Assembly (NCBI GenBank): GCA_946186925.1 | Contig: CAMHPA010000004.1 | Location: forward strand, 1 to 64,000 | Origin: an uncultured Bacteroidota bacterium | Lineage (GTDB): Bacteria; Bacteroidota; Bacteroidia; Bacteroidales; SZUA-534 | Reading direction: 5' to 3' | Length of the DNA: 64,000 nt | Shown here: positions 19,154-29,575 of the stretch, piece after piece | Layout of the letters: every line of letters starts with the position of its first letter | Position numbering within the stretch: the first letter of the stretch is position 1 | Program-made: the position numbers and the translations under genes | Notes under the pieces: generated by a model | What the model was told of the DNA's origin: nothing | The model's input: only the letters and a program-made list of their open reading frames with translations | The model's database searches: none

Positions 19154-20176
19154 TTATCCAATAACCACTCTTGTCCAATTGTGTTTGTCGGGCTCGGTGC
19201 CGTACTGAATGCCGCGCAGCAGGTTGTAGAGCTTCGTCGAAACCGGACCGGGTTTGCCGTCCTTCGAGAAGACGAAGGTCTTTTTCTGCTCAAGGTCGTC
19301 AATCTTCGAGATTGGCGAGATGACGGCAGCAGTTCCGCAAGCGCCGGCTTCTTCGAATGTTGCCAGCTCTTCTTCCGGAATCTGGCGGCGCTCAACCGTC
19401 ATTCCAAGGTCTTCGGCAAGCTGCATCAGACTCTTGTTGGTGATTGACGGCAGAATCGATGTCGATTTCGGTGTCACATAAGTGTTGTTCTTGATACCGA
19501 AGAAGTTAGCCGCACCGCACTCATCCATATATTTCTTCTCTTTGGCGTCGAGATAGAACTCGCAGGCATAGCCAAGGTCGTGAGCCATTTTGTTGGCGCG
19601 CAGGCTGGCGGCGTAGTTTCCGCCCACCTTGTAGATGCCCGTGCCGAGCGGAGCCGAACGGTCGAACTCGCGGATGATGACGTATGGGTTGCAGGCAAAT
19701 CCGCCCTTGAAGTACGGACCCACCGGAGTTGCAAAAATCAGGAACAGATATTCCGATGCCGGATGAACGCCCACCTGTGCGCTTGTGCCAATGAGCAGCG
19801 GACGCAGATAGAGAGTTGCGCCGGTCTCGTAGGGCGGAATATATTTCTCGTTCAGGCGCACCACCATATCAATCATCTTATTGAAAGTTTCGGTTGGCAG
19901 CTCAGGCATCAAAATGCCGCGGCAGGTCGATTGCAGGCGGGCTGCGTTCTCGTCAGAGCGGAACACTCGTACCTTGCCGTCGGGGCAGCGGTATGCCTTC
20001 AAGCCTTCAAAGGCTTCCTGTCCGTAGTGTAGGCAGGTGGCAGCCATATGCATCGGGATTGTCTCTTCGGAGCAAGTCTCAATCTCGCCCCATTTGCCGT
20101 CGCGATAGTAGCAGCGGACATTGTAGTCGGTCTTTCTGTAGCCAAATCCTATGTTGGCCCAATCAATGTTTTCCAT
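19154..20176 (-). CDS. ilvE: Branched-chain amino acid aminotransferase
   Basis: 340 aa; ATCLHYGQEAFEGLKAYR and EAGACGTAAVISPI motifs. Confidence 0.95.
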   Translation of the reverse strand: MENIDWANIGFGYRKTDYNVRCYYRDGKWGEIETCSEETIPMHMAATCLHYGQEAFEGLKAYRCPDGKVRVFRSDENAARLQSTCRGILMPELPTETFNKMIDMVVRLNEKYIPPYETGATLYLRPLLIGTSAQVGVHPASEYLFLIFATPVGPYFKGGFACNPYVIIREFDRSAPLGTGIYKVGGNYAASLRANKMAHDLGYACEFYLDAKEKKYMDECGAANFFGIKNNTYVTPKSTSILPSITNKSLMQLAEDLGMTVERRQIPEEELATFEEAGACGTAAVISPISKIDDLEQKKTFVFSKDGKPGPVSTKLYNLLRGIQYGTEPDKHNWTRVVIG

Positions 20177-20261
20177 AACTCTATTTTTTCAAAAAAACAA
20201 CCAAAGGTAATTATAGAATTGTGATGAGCAATTGATTTTTTAAAGAAAACTATCACATATC

Positions 20262-20293
20262 TTTGCCAATACAATTTTGACACAATAAATTTG
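20262..20293 (+). promoter_or_regulatory. Candidate Bacteroidota promoter (TTTG - 20 nt - TAAATTTG) for thrH
   Basis: TTTG 20262-20265 and TAAATTTG 20286-20293, spacing as in known Bacteroides promoters. Confidence 0.55.
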
Positions 20294-20336
20294 CGTTCGG
20301 GCAATATATTGCAAATATAACTATAAATTATTGATT

Positions 20337-20942
20337 ATGTGGATTGTATGTGCTGATTTGGAGGGCGTTTTCGTGCCAGAGGTCTGGATAAATTTCGCAA
20401 AAAAGACCGGCATCGACGCGCTGAAACTCACAACCCGCGACATTAAGGACTACGACGAGCTGATGCGCTACCGCCTGAAGATTCTCGACGAGCATAACCT
20501 TAAGATACAAGATATTCAAGAAGTTATCGCCACAATGAAACCATTGGATGGCGCACTCGAGTTCACCCGCTGGCTGCGCAAGGTGACGCGTTTCGCCATT
20601 GTGTCCGACACTTTCGTGGAGTTTGCCAAGCCGCTGATGGAGCAACTTGAGAACCCGTTCCTGCTCTGCCACTCACTCGATATTGACGAGACCGGCCGCG
20701 TTGTCGATTACAAACTCCGCCAGCCCGACCCCAAGCGCCGCACCGTGGAGGCCTTCCAGAGCCTTAAATACAAGGTTTTGGCTTTTGGCGACTCGTACAA
20801 CGACATCCCAATGGTTGAATCGGCCGATGTGGGCATCCTCTACTGCCCGCCCGACAATGTGGTGCGCGACTATCCGCAATTCCCGGTTGCCCGCAACCTT
20901 GCCGAGCTCAAGGCGCTCATTGAGAAGTACGTCTGCGAATAA
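20337..20942 (+). CDS. thrH: ThrH-type phosphoserine phosphatase/homoserine phosphotransferase
   Basis: VCADLEGVFVPEVWI; FAIVSDTFVEFAKPLM; VLAFGDSYNDIPMV. Confidence 0.92.
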   Translation: MWIVCADLEGVFVPEVWINFAKKTGIDALKLTTRDIKDYDELMRYRLKILDEHNLKIQDIQEVIATMKPLDGALEFTRWLRKVTRFAIVSDTFVEFAKPLMEQLENPFLLCHSLDIDETGRVVDYKLRQPDPKRRTVEAFQSLKYKVLAFGDSYNDIPMVESADVGILYCPPDNVVRDYPQFPVARNLAELKALIEKYVCE

Positions 20943-20964
20943 GTTTCTATTCAAATAATGTGAG

Positions 20965-20991
20965 AGGCGATGATGTCGCCTCTTTTTTTTC
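20965..20991 (+). terminator. Rho-independent terminator after thrH
   Basis: gaggcga-tgatg-tcgcctc followed by a T-run. Confidence 0.85.
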
Positions 20992-21247
20992 GTCGAACCT
21001 CACCAAATAAATATGACCGTCGGACACCGGCAGTTTTATTCACACATCCTGTTAATATCCGCGGTTTTTTGGCATAAAATTTGCTCTCATTATTGGCGGA
21101 ATAATGCAAAATGGCGCGGGTAGTTTTTCATCGCTTTGCGCTAACTGATTGTCTGCTCGGAGATTATGGGTCAAAACAATATTTTGCGCCCTATTTTTCC
21201 GAATTCGATATTTAGTTTTACTTTTGCACGAATTTTTTAGGCTTGGT

Positions 21248-21766
21248 ATGGATTATATAATTCCAATCAACGATTTAAAAGAAGGCAAGCACCGATATGA
21301 GTTCGATGTTGCCGACAAGTTCTTTGAACCGTATCCGGAATCGGAGGTGAAAAAGTGCTCGATACATGTTGTTGTCGATTTGACTAAGCGCAGCACAGGC
21401 GTTGACGCCGACTTCAGTTTGGCGGGCAAGGCCACCGTAACTTGCGACCGCTGCCTCGACGAGTTCGAGATGCCGCTTGAATACAATTCGCACATCAGCT
21501 TCCAGCTTGGCGACGAGCCGGAGGAAGTGTCGGACGAGCTGGTCATCATTTCGCGCAACAACACACACCTCGATTTGCGGCAATACATATACGAATTCAT
21601 CAACCTTGCCATTCCGGCGCAGAAATACCATCCCGAAGACGAGAACGGACATTCGGCCTGCGACCCGGAGATGATTGAACGGCTTAACAAAATTAAAGTA
21701 AACCAGCCCGATGGTCGGGCAACTGACCCACGCTGGGATAAATTGAAAGATTTGATTAATAATTAA
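21248..21766 (+). CDS. yceD: DUF177/YceD family protein
   Basis: VTCDRCLDEFEMPLEY; directly upstream of rpmF. Confidence 0.85.
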   Translation: MDYIIPINDLKEGKHRYEFDVADKFFEPYPESEVKKCSIHVVVDLTKRSTGVDADFSLAGKATVTCDRCLDEFEMPLEYNSHISFQLGDEPEEVSDELVIISRNNTHLDLRQYIYEFINLAIPAQKYHPEDENGHSACDPEMIERLNKIKVNQPDGRATDPRWDKLKDLINN

Positions 21767-21777
21767 TATTCAAAAAA

Positions 21778-21960
21778 ATGGCACATCCAAAACACAGACA
21801 CTCTAAAGAAAGAGGTCGCAAGAGAAGAACTCACTACAAGGCAGTTGCACCAACCGTAGCTGTATGCTCAAACTGCGGCGCACCCGTTGAATATCACCAC
21901 GTATGCCCAGAGTGCGGCTACTACCGTGGCAAACTGGCAATCGAGAAAACCGTTGCCTAA
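21778..21960 (+). CDS. rpmF: 50S ribosomal protein L32
   Basis: MAHPKHRHSKERGRKRRTHYKAV...VCSNCGAPVEYHHVCPECGYYRG. Confidence 0.97.
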   Translation: MAHPKHRHSKERGRKRRTHYKAVAPTVAVCSNCGAPVEYHHVCPECGYYRGKLAIEKTVA

Positions 21961-22013
21961 CAAGCTGCCTTGACAGCGAGAATGAACCTTGATTAACAAA
22001 AATTGCTCAAAAA

Positions 22014-22955
22014 ATGAGAATCGGAGTTGACATAATGGGAGGAGACTTTGCGCCCGAAGCAACCGTTTTAGGTTCGATTTTGGCGCAAAAAGAGCTTCCC
22101 GCTGATGTTAAGTTGGTGCTGTTCGGTCCGAAAGAGAAAATCGAGGCCATCTGCCAGCGCGAGAATTTCGACGCAAGTCAATTTGAAATTGTTGACGCAC
22201 AGGAGGTTATCGAGATGGGCGACCATCCCGCAAAGGCTTTCACAGCCAAACCGAACTCAAGCATCACCGTTGGTTTCGGCTATCTTCAGAAAAAGCTGAT
22301 AGACGGATTCGCGAGCGCCGGTAGTACCGGAGCAATGCTCGTTGGCGCAATGTACACAATCAAGGCCATTCCGGGAGTTATCCGGCCGTGCATCTCAAGC
22401 GAGATGCCGCAGTTCGAGGGCACCCCAACGCTGCTGCTCGATGTGGGTCTGAATGCCGACTGCCGCCCCGACGTACTTTATCAGTACGCTCAAATCGGCT
22501 CTGTTTATGCAAAGCAGATGTACGGCATTGCCGACCCTAAAGTGGCTCTGCTCAACATCGGCGCCGAGCCGACCAAGGGCAACCTTGTCACCAAGAGCAC
22601 CTACGAGGCTATGGCCGACACCAAGGACTTCAACTTCATCGGCAACATTGAGGGCAACCAACTGTTGGGCAACTGTCCCGCCGACGTGGTTGTAACCGAC
22701 GGATTCACAGGCAATATCGTTCTGAAAGAGGCCGAAGGTCTTTACAAGATTATCCGCAAGAAAGGCCTTACCGATGATTTCTTCGAGAAGTTCAACTTCG
22801 AGAACACCGGTGCTGTTCCGGTGCTGGGAGTCAACGGCATTGTGCTCATCGGCCACGGCATCTCGAACGACAAGGCTATTAAGACAATGATTCTGCAAAC
22901 CAAGAAAATGATTGAAGCCAAGGTTTCAGAAAAAATCTGCGAATTGTATAAGTAA
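22014..22955 (+). CDS. plsX: Phosphate acyltransferase PlsX
   Basis: [16 protein letters not shown]...; [10 protein letters not shown]. Confidence 0.97.
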   Translation: MRIGVDIMGGDFAPEATVLGSILAQKELPADVKLVLFGPKEKIEAICQRENFDASQFEIVDAQEVIEMGDHPAKAFTAKPNSSITVGFGYLQKKLIDGFASAGSTGAMLVGAMYTIKAIPGVIRPCISSEMPQFEGTPTLLLDVGLNADCRPDVLYQYAQIGSVYAKQMYGIADPKVALLNIGAEPTKGNLVTKSTYEAMADTKDFNFIGNIEGNQLLGNCPADVVVTDGFTGNIVLKEAEGLYKIIRKKGLTDDFFEKFNFENTGAVPVLGVNGIVLIGHGISNDKAIKTMILQTKKMIEAKVSEKICELYK

Positions 22956-23956
22956 TGACAGAAAAGATTCGGGCAAAAATCACCGGCATTGGCGCGTATG
23001 TACCTGACTATGTGCTCACCAATGACGAATTGAGCCGAATGGTTGATACCAACGACGAGTGGATAACCACCCGCGTGGGCATCAAGGAACGGCATATTCT
23101 CAAAATTGAGGGCGAAGGCTCGTCGTATATGGGCGAACGTGCTGTGCGCCAGCTGTTTGAAAAAACAGGCACCAATCCCGACGAGATTGATTTGGTGCTT
23201 TGCGCGACGGTTACACCCGATATGCCTTTCCCGGCAACGGCAAGCATCATCGCCGACAAGGTGGGCATCAAAAATGCTATGCACTTCGACATCAACGCGG
23301 GCTGCTCGGGCTTCATCTACACGCTCATCACAGCCAAAATGTACGTTGAGTCGGGGCAGTTCAAGAAGGTGCTGCTGGTGACGGCCGAGAAAATGTCGGC
23401 AATTGTTGATTACACCGACCGCTCAACCTGTCCGCTCTTTGGCGACGGCGCTGCCGCAATGCTCATTGAACCATCGGACGACGGAACGGGCGTCATCGAT
23501 TTCATCGCGCAAAGCGATGGCATTGGCCGCAACTACTTGTATATGAAGGCTGGCGGCTCGTGCCGTCCGGCATCGGCCGAGACGGTTGCCAACCGCGAGC
23601 ATTTTGTTTACCAGGAGGGACGCACGGTGTTCAAATACGCTGTAACACACATGGCCGATGTATCGGTTGAGGTTATGAAGCGCAATGGCATCACCGCCGA
23701 CACTCTGGCTTGGCTGGTTCCGCATCAGGCCAACCTGCGAATTATTGACGCAGTAGCGCGTCAAATGGATCTCTCGCCCGAAAAGGTGATGATAAACATC
23801 CAAAAATACGGCAACACCACATCGGCTACCATTCCGCTCTGTCTGCACGAGTGGGAAAGCCGTCTGCACAAGGGCGACAATCTGATTCTGTCGTCGTTTG
23901 GCGCGGGTTTCACGTGGGGCGCCATCTACCTCAAATGGGCTTACGACGGCAAATAA
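22955..23956 (+). CDS. fabH: Beta-ketoacyl-ACP synthase III
   Basis: [11 protein letters not shown] active-site Cys; [23 protein letters not shown]. Overlaps the plsX stop as TAATG. Confidence 0.97.
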   Translation: MTEKIRAKITGIGAYVPDYVLTNDELSRMVDTNDEWITTRVGIKERHILKIEGEGSSYMGERAVRQLFEKTGTNPDEIDLVLCATVTPDMPFPATASIIADKVGIKNAMHFDINAGCSGFIYTLITAKMYVESGQFKKVLLVTAEKMSAIVDYTDRSTCPLFGDGAAAMLIEPSDDGTGVIDFIAQSDGIGRNYLYMKAGGSCRPASAETVANREHFVYQEGRTVFKYAVTHMADVSVEVMKRNGITADTLAWLVPHQANLRIIDAVARQMDLSPEKVMINIQKYGNTTSATIPLCLHEWESRLHKGDNLILSSFGAGFTWGAIYLKWAYDGK

Positions 23957-23979
23957 TCCGCCGAAAAACACATAACACA

Positions 23980-24014
23980 GCGCACCGTTCTGCTTCGAGC
24001 GGTGCGTTTTTTTT
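23980..24014 (+). terminator. Rho-independent terminator after fabH
   Basis: cgcaccg-ttctgcttcgag-cggtgcg followed by eight T. Confidence 0.9.
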
Positions 24015-24147
24015 GCCTTTTAGGGCGGATTTCCACATAAAAGATTAACTTTGGACTTTCTGATGCAACACAATTTGCGGCAAACATCAGGGACAACCAT
24101 AAGGGATTATTTATCAAAAGGTTAAACTAAAAAACTCAAACATAACT

Positions 24148-24522
24148 ATGGCTAAAGAGACAGAATCACTTCGCGACCAGATTAACATCATCGGTAGCGG
24201 AACAACCATCAAAGGAGACATTGACTGCAACGGCGATATGCGCATCGACGGCAAGGTTACAGGTAACCTCAAAATATCGGGTAAGATTGTGATTGGCCCC
24301 ACAGGCGACATCAACGGCCAAATAACCTGCAAGAACTCGGAAATCGAGGGCAAGGTTGACGGCAAAATCTACGTGGCTGAGTTGCTGGTGTTGAAGAGCA
24401 CAGCGGCCATTTTGGGCGATATTTCGACAACGAAGCTGGCCATTGAGCCGGGTGCTACCTTCACGGGCAACTGCAAGATGGACGGCAGTAAAGCACCGCA
24501 GGCCAATGTCGAGCAAAAATGA
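24148..24522 (+). CDS. Bactofilin family protein
   Basis: IIGSGTTIKGDIDCNGDMRIDGKVTGNLKISGKIVIGPTGDINGQI beta-helical pattern. Confidence 0.93.
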   Translation: MAKETESLRDQINIIGSGTTIKGDIDCNGDMRIDGKVTGNLKISGKIVIGPTGDINGQITCKNSEIEGKVDGKIYVAELLVLKSTAAILGDISTTKLAIEPGATFTGNCKMDGSKAPQANVEQK

Positions 24523-24718
24523 CAATCTGAAAAACGTTAACAATTATGCCAAGTATTCGGGCCTTGCGTTCGAAATGCTTGGCATTATTATTTTAGGCGT
24601 GTGGGGAGGAATAAAACTCGACGCGCGTTTTGGCACTAAACCGCTGTTCACGGTAGTGCTGTCGCTTGGCGGTGTGGCTTTGGCCATATATCAAATGATT
24701 GTTAAAATAAAGCGGTGA
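24506..24718 (+). CDS. AtpZ/AtpI-like F0F1 ATP synthase accessory protein
   Basis: Two TM helices, AKYSGLAFEMLGIIILGVWGGIKLDARFGTKPLFTVVLSLGGVALAIYQMI; ATG at 24506 overlaps the bactofilin 3' end by 17 nt. Confidence 0.8.
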   Translation: MSSKNDNLKNVNNYAKYSGLAFEMLGIIILGVWGGIKLDARFGTKPLFTVVLSLGGVALAIYQMIVKIKR

Positions 24719-24771
24719 AAATATTTGATTTTCATTCGAATATGATTTTGAAGTACAGTTAGGACCAACCA

Positions 24772-25470
24772 ATGACTGAAAAGTTTGAAATAGAGCCAAT
24801 TGCGCACATTTGCACCGATTTCCCGGAGAAATTCGGCATTCCGCGGCAGAGCGGTGTGGTGCCGACTTTGCGCGGCCGGATAGTCTTCTGCCCCAAATTC
24901 CGCAACCCCGACGCACTGCGCGGCATCGAGGGGTTCACGCACTTGTGGCTCATCTGGCAATTCTCGGCCAACACCGGCTGGCAGCCGATGGTGCGTCCGC
25001 CGAGGCTTGGCGGCAACCGTCAGGTAGGCGTTTTTGCGTCGCGCTCGCCGTTTCGCCCAAACTCACTGGGACTGTCGGCGGTTGAGGTGGAAAAAGTGGA
25101 GTGGAATAATACGCCGCAAGGCCCCGTCATCCACGTGCTTGGCGCCGATTTGATGGACGGCACGCCCATCTTCGACATCAAGCCATATGTGACTTACGCC
25201 GACAGCATTCCGCAGTCCAAATCGGGTTTTGTGGATGAGGTGGAGTTCGCCCGCCTCACAGTGGAATTCCCCGAAGAATTGCGCCGGAATTTCAGTCCCG
25301 AACAAGCCGACACTCTCACGCAAGTGCTTGAAAACGACCCGCGTCCGCGCGTGCAAGCCGATGCCAACAAGATTTTCGGAATGTCGTTTGCCGGACACGA
25401 TGTGCGGTTCCGCGTCGAGGGCACGGTGCTGACAGTGGTTGATGTTGTTGAACAGGGTAAACGGGGTTAG
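24772..25470 (+). CDS. trmO: TrmO-type tRNA (t6A37) N6-methyltransferase
   Basis: EKFGIPRQSGVVPTLRGRIVF; GVFASRSPFRPNSLGLSAVE; DGTPIFDIKPYV. Confidence 0.92.
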   Translation: MTEKFEIEPIAHICTDFPEKFGIPRQSGVVPTLRGRIVFCPKFRNPDALRGIEGFTHLWLIWQFSANTGWQPMVRPPRLGGNRQVGVFASRSPFRPNSLGLSAVEVEKVEWNNTPQGPVIHVLGADLMDGTPIFDIKPYVTYADSIPQSKSGFVDEVEFARLTVEFPEELRRNFSPEQADTLTQVLENDPRPRVQADANKIFGMSFAGHDVRFRVEGTVLTVVDVVEQGKRG

Positions 25471-25546
25471 TTATTGAAAATATGCAAATTAGAATGATTA
25501 AACAGCGCAGCTTTTAAACCCGTTAAACTTTAAACAATACTACGTT

Positions 25547-26305
25547 ATGCAACTTCAGCAAGCCGATTTCCCGTTTTACACCTTCACAAACCTCAACAAA
25601 TATGACGTGAGGCATTTTGTGACATCGTGCGGGCCGAATGCCGATGTGAACCTGCGGTCGGCAAATGGAGCCGAATGTCGGCGGCGGCTGGCGCAATCGG
25701 TTGGGTTCGACATTAACCGACTGGTGACCGGTGAGCAGACTCACAGCCTCAACATTGCCGTGGTGACGGAAAAGGATGCCGGGCGCGGCAGCCTCAACAT
25801 CGACAGCCGCATTCCCTGCACCGACGCGCTGATAACCAATCGCCCGGGCATTCCGCTGATGGTGCTCACCGCCGATTGCGTGCCGGTGTTGCTCTTTGAT
25901 GCGGCCACCCGTTCGGCGGCGGCCATCCACGCCGGCTGGCGAGGCACTGCCAACGGCATTGTGAGCCTGACCGTTGAGAAAATGAGCCGTGAGTTCGGCA
26001 CAAAGCCAAAAGATGTTGTGGCCGCTATTGGGCCGTGCATCGGTGCGTGCTGCTTTGAGGTTGGCGACGATGTGGCCGGGCACTTCATCCGCTGGCCGGA
26101 AACAGTCATCCGCCGCAACGGCTGGCCGAAACCGCACATCGACCTTGTGATGGCCAACCGCCTGCAACTGGAGCAATCGGGCGTTTTGCCGCAAAACATT
26201 GAGGCGGCCGATGAGTGCACCAAATGCGGACCGCTGCAATTCTTCTCGCACCGCCGCAACCAGACTCTCGGACGGATTGGAACAGGAATCGTTATAGATA
26301 AATAA
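25547..26305 (+). CDS. pgeF: Multicopper polyphenol oxidase-fold purine nucleosidase (YfiH/PgeF family)
   Basis: LTADCVPVLLFD; AIHAGWRGTANGIV; IGPCIGACCFEVG. Confidence 0.92.
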   Translation: MQLQQADFPFYTFTNLNKYDVRHFVTSCGPNADVNLRSANGAECRRRLAQSVGFDINRLVTGEQTHSLNIAVVTEKDAGRGSLNIDSRIPCTDALITNRPGIPLMVLTADCVPVLLFDAATRSAAAIHAGWRGTANGIVSLTVEKMSREFGTKPKDVVAAIGPCIGACCFEVGDDVAGHFIRWPETVIRRNGWPKPHIDLVMANRLQLEQSGVLPQNIEAADECTKCGPLQFFSHRRNQTLGRIGTGIVIDK

Positions 26306-26442
26306 TTGTTTAAACAATATTTACTCTGTATTATCGAAAGTAAAGATTTAATATTTGGGCATTCCAATTGTTTGCTCAATAAATCGACATTGGCGCAAGA
26401 AACATTTTGCGGATTCGAAATTCAATTGTTTCTTTGTTAGGT

Positions 26443-27576
26443 ATGAGATTCGCTGACATCATAGGACAAGACGACATCAAACGGCACCTGATTGGCACCG
26501 TCAAAGAGAACCGCATCAGCCACGCGCAGATGCTGCTCGGGCGCGAAGGTTACGGCACGCTGCCGCTGGCCATCGCGTATGCGCAGTACATCAACTGCCA
26601 GCACCGCACCGACAGCGACTCGTGCGGCGAGTGCCCAAGCTGCCGGCAAATTTCGCAGCTTGCCTATCCCGACCTTCACTTTGTTTTCCCGGTACCCGCA
26701 ACCGGCTCCACCAAAGAGAAGCCCGTGAGCGACACCTTCTTCCGTAAATGGTCAGAGTTCATCAAGCAGAACCCCTACGGCAGCTATCAGCAATGGCTCG
26801 ACTACGCTGAGGCAGGCAACTCGCAGGGGCTCATCCGTGTTGACGAGAGCAGCGAAATCATCCGAAAGCTGACAATGAAAAGTTTCAACTCGGGATACAA
26901 GATAATGGTCATCTGGCTGCCCGAGAAAATGAACTCCGATGCGTCGAACAAGCTTCTGAAACTCATTGAGGAGCCTTATCCGATGACGCTCTTCCTGCTG
27001 GTGGCCGAAAATTCGGAAAACATCATCAGCACCATCATATCGCGCACGCAGATTGTGAAAGTGCCGCGCATTGCCGACGCCGACCTCTGCGCCGGTCTTC
27101 AACGCGTGGCTGGAGCCGATGCCGCCAAGGCCGAGAAGATTGCCCGAATCAGCGAGGGCGACTTCTGCAAGGCGCTCGAATATTGCAGCCAAACGGCCGA
27201 CCTGGCGCAGAATCTTGACCTTTTCATCAAGCTGATGCGCGTGAGCTACTCGTACAAAGCCCCCGATATGATTGCCCTGGCCGACGAGCTGGCATCGCTG
27301 GGGCGCGAAAAGCAGAAGGCGCTGCTGGCCTACAGCGAGCGTATGGTGCGCGAGAACCTGATAATGAACCGCCAGCTGACCTCAATGGCCCGCTTCACCG
27401 ACGACGAAGGCAACTTTGCGCAGAAATTCTCGCGGTTCATCCACCCGCAAAACTCCGGCCTGATTGCCGAGGCGCTCGACAAGGCCAGCTACCACATATC
27501 GCGCAACGCGAGCGCAAAAATTGTTTTTCTCGACACCATCATCACGCTGGCGCGATGTCTGCGGATGCCGGCATAA
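26443..27576 (+). CDS. holB: DNA polymerase III subunit delta'
   Basis: MRFADIIGQDDIKRHLIGTVKENRISHAQMLLG; Zn cluster CQHRTDSDSCGECPSC; EPYPMTLFLLVAENSENIISTIISRTQ. Confidence 0.88.
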   Translation: MRFADIIGQDDIKRHLIGTVKENRISHAQMLLGREGYGTLPLAIAYAQYINCQHRTDSDSCGECPSCRQISQLAYPDLHFVFPVPATGSTKEKPVSDTFFRKWSEFIKQNPYGSYQQWLDYAEAGNSQGLIRVDESSEIIRKLTMKSFNSGYKIMVIWLPEKMNSDASNKLLKLIEEPYPMTLFLLVAENSENIISTIISRTQIVKVPRIADADLCAGLQRVAGADAAKAEKIARISEGDFCKALEYCSQTADLAQNLDLFIKLMRVSYSYKAPDMIALADELASLGREKQKALLAYSERMVRENLIMNRQLTSMARFTDDEGNFAQKFSRFIHPQNSGLIAEALDKASYHISRNASAKIVFLDTIITLARCLRMPA

Positions 27577-27591
27577 AATCGTTTCTCAACT

Positions 27592-27969
27592 ATGAAAAAC
27601 CTTCTGAAATCACTTTCGTGGATATTGCTGATACCATTCCTGCACATTGCCGCGGCGCTGTTTATTCCTGATTTTGTGCGCATCGCACTGCCACATCTGC
27701 TTCTTATGTACGGCATTTTGTGCGGGCTGACGGTTGTTCACCTGTTTGTGGTGAGCCGTGTGGTGCGCCGCCATAAGCAGCAGTCGGCAATGATAGTTAT
27801 GGCGATGAATATGCTCAAGATGCTGCTGAGCATTGTCCTGCTGTTTGTTGTTGTGGTTCCGTTCACCGGCAAGGGTGGCGCGGTGGCCGTCAATTTCGGC
27901 GTGGCGTATCTTTTCTTTCTGATTTTCGACTCTCAGTTGGTGCTCTTGATGTTGCGGGGCGACAACTAA
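27592..27969 (+). CDS. Small four-TM membrane protein (possible ATP-synthase-neighbourhood family)
   Basis: Four hydrophobic segments, 125 aa; no firm family assignment possible here. Confidence 0.6.
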   Translation: MKNLLKSLSWILLIPFLHIAAALFIPDFVRIALPHLLLMYGILCGLTVVHLFVVSRVVRRHKQQSAMIVMAMNMLKMLLSIVLLFVVVVPFTGKGGAVAVNFGVAYLFFLIFDSQLVLLMLRGDN

Positions 27970-28694
27970 GCCATCAGTGCCAGAACACCACTAACGGCCA
28001 TATATGCATAGATGACTTTCCGCAGCGTGGGCGACGGAATCCTGTCGAAAACCTTTCTGCCAAGCCACGAGCCAATCACAACGCCCACAAGCGCATAGAG
28101 CCAGCGACGGCCGACTATCGGCGTGCAGAAGCCGCATTGGGCGCGGTAAACGGTCATAAACACATTCCCGATGAAAAAATAGGCCTGCGTCATTGCCAGA
28201 TAGCGCACCTTGTCGGCCTCGGTGGCCACAAAGTAAAGCACAGCCGGCGGCCCCTGCATAGCAAACAAACCGCCCATCAGGCCGCTCAGCGTTCCCATCG
28301 ACAGTTGCATCGGCAGCGTCGGGCGCAATCGTATTCTCTCGCTTATTATCAGGAAGTAAACGCTCATCACCAGAAGTATTACTCCAAGCAGATGTTTCAA
28401 ATGGGTGTCGGTGCTTGCCGATACGTATTGGACAGCGAAAAACGACACAACCAGAAATGTGAGCATAATGGGCAGAACTCGCTTCCAGTCGATGAGCCGG
28501 TAGATGCCCACCAGCACATAGAGCGACTGCGCCGCCGACAGCATACCCGAGAGCGCCGTGGCCTCGCCGTACGAAGGCATCAGGTGCGGCAGCATTGTCA
28601 TTATGAAAATGCCGAACCCGAATCCGCTCACCCGCTGCACAAAGCTGGCACCGGTGCAGAAAACTATCAGCAGAATGATTCCGGATGTTGTCAT
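27966..28694 (-). CDS. TauE/SafE family sulfite exporter-like permease
   Basis: Multi-TM; MGTLSGLMGGLFAMQGPPAVLYF motif. Confidence 0.88.
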   Translation of the reverse strand: MTTSGIILLIVFCTGASFVQRVSGFGFGIFIMTMLPHLMPSYGEATALSGMLSAAQSLYVLVGIYRLIDWKRVLPIMLTFLVVSFFAVQYVSASTDTHLKHLLGVILLVMSVYFLIISERIRLRPTLPMQLSMGTLSGLMGGLFAMQGPPAVLYFVATEADKVRYLAMTQAYFFIGNVFMTVYRAQCGFCTPIVGRRWLYALVGVVIGSWLGRKVFDRIPSPTLRKVIYAYMAVSGVLALMA

Positions 28695-28777
28695 AAGTGC
28701 GGCAAAGTTATGATAAAGAAGTTCTGCAAATCAAAGGATTAAATCAAATATGGGAAACTTTATTAGATCAGTTCTTA

Positions 28778-29416
28778 TTAAGCGTGGTTGTCGTTTTCAA
28801 CGGCTTTGCGGTAGAATTGCCGGCATAACTCTTTGCTAATAGGGTGTTCTTCAACTACTTGTGTTTTGAGATCGCAGACATAGAGTTTGTCGGTTTGGGC
28901 TATATGCAGTTTTGAGTATCGGATGGCGTTACTGTTTTGCAGTTCTGTCATATAATAGACAGTAAGCTGCACCTCATGGCGCGAAAGGTTGTCTTTGGTG
29001 AAGATGAAAAGCTCAAACTGGTCGAACGCACCATAGAAACCATTTGCCACTTTCTGAACCTTGCTTTTGATAATTCGCTTGAGTGGTAGCGCCAGTGACC
29101 AGTATCGCTTCTCTAGCTCGCCCATAAACTGTCCATAATCGAGGCCATAGGAGTAGCCATAGATGCGGATGTTTTGTAGGTCGGTCTCATTGATGCAGAA
29201 AATCTCCTTGCCGGCAAGTTCATTCACAAGTAATTCGGCTTCAGTACGGTTTTCTTTTATCGACCGTGTGACTTCGATACCAAGACTATGTTCGATGTCT
29301 TGCAAATCAGGTCTGTCGGAATTTGCCAAATGAGCGTATTTGTCTCCTAACACGGTATGCAGCGTAATCATCGCATAGCGCTCAAAAAAAGTAGTATCGA
29401 ATTTAGGTTCAATCAT
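28778..29416 (-). CDS. Hypothetical protein
   Basis: 212 aa soluble ORF with SDRPDLQDIEHSLGIEVTRSI motif; no confident family. Confidence 0.6.
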   Translation of the reverse strand: MIEPKFDTTFFERYAMITLHTVLGDKYAHLANSDRPDLQDIEHSLGIEVTRSIKENRTEAELLVNELAGKEIFCINETDLQNIRIYGYSYGLDYGQFMGELEKRYWSLALPLKRIIKSKVQKVANGFYGAFDQFELFIFTKDNLSRHEVQLTVYYMTELQNSNAIRYSKLHIAQTDKLYVCDLKTQVVEEHPISKELCRQFYRKAVENDNHA

Positions 29417-29508
29417 AATATGTACGTTGCGGCAAATGCAACTTTCAAATATAAGCTATTTTAAAAAGAAAGGCGACGCTTAATTATTAACCGACTCTAT
29501 CTAAATAA

Positions 29509-29545
29509 AAAATCGCATACACAGACATTCTGCGAATGCGATTTA
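29509..29545 (-). terminator. Terminator downstream of tyrS
   Basis: Minus strand aaatcgcat...atgcgatttttta: 8-9 bp stem plus T-run. Confidence 0.7.
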
Positions 29546-29575
29546 TCGATAGTTGTGCCAAAATGCTTGTTGTTT

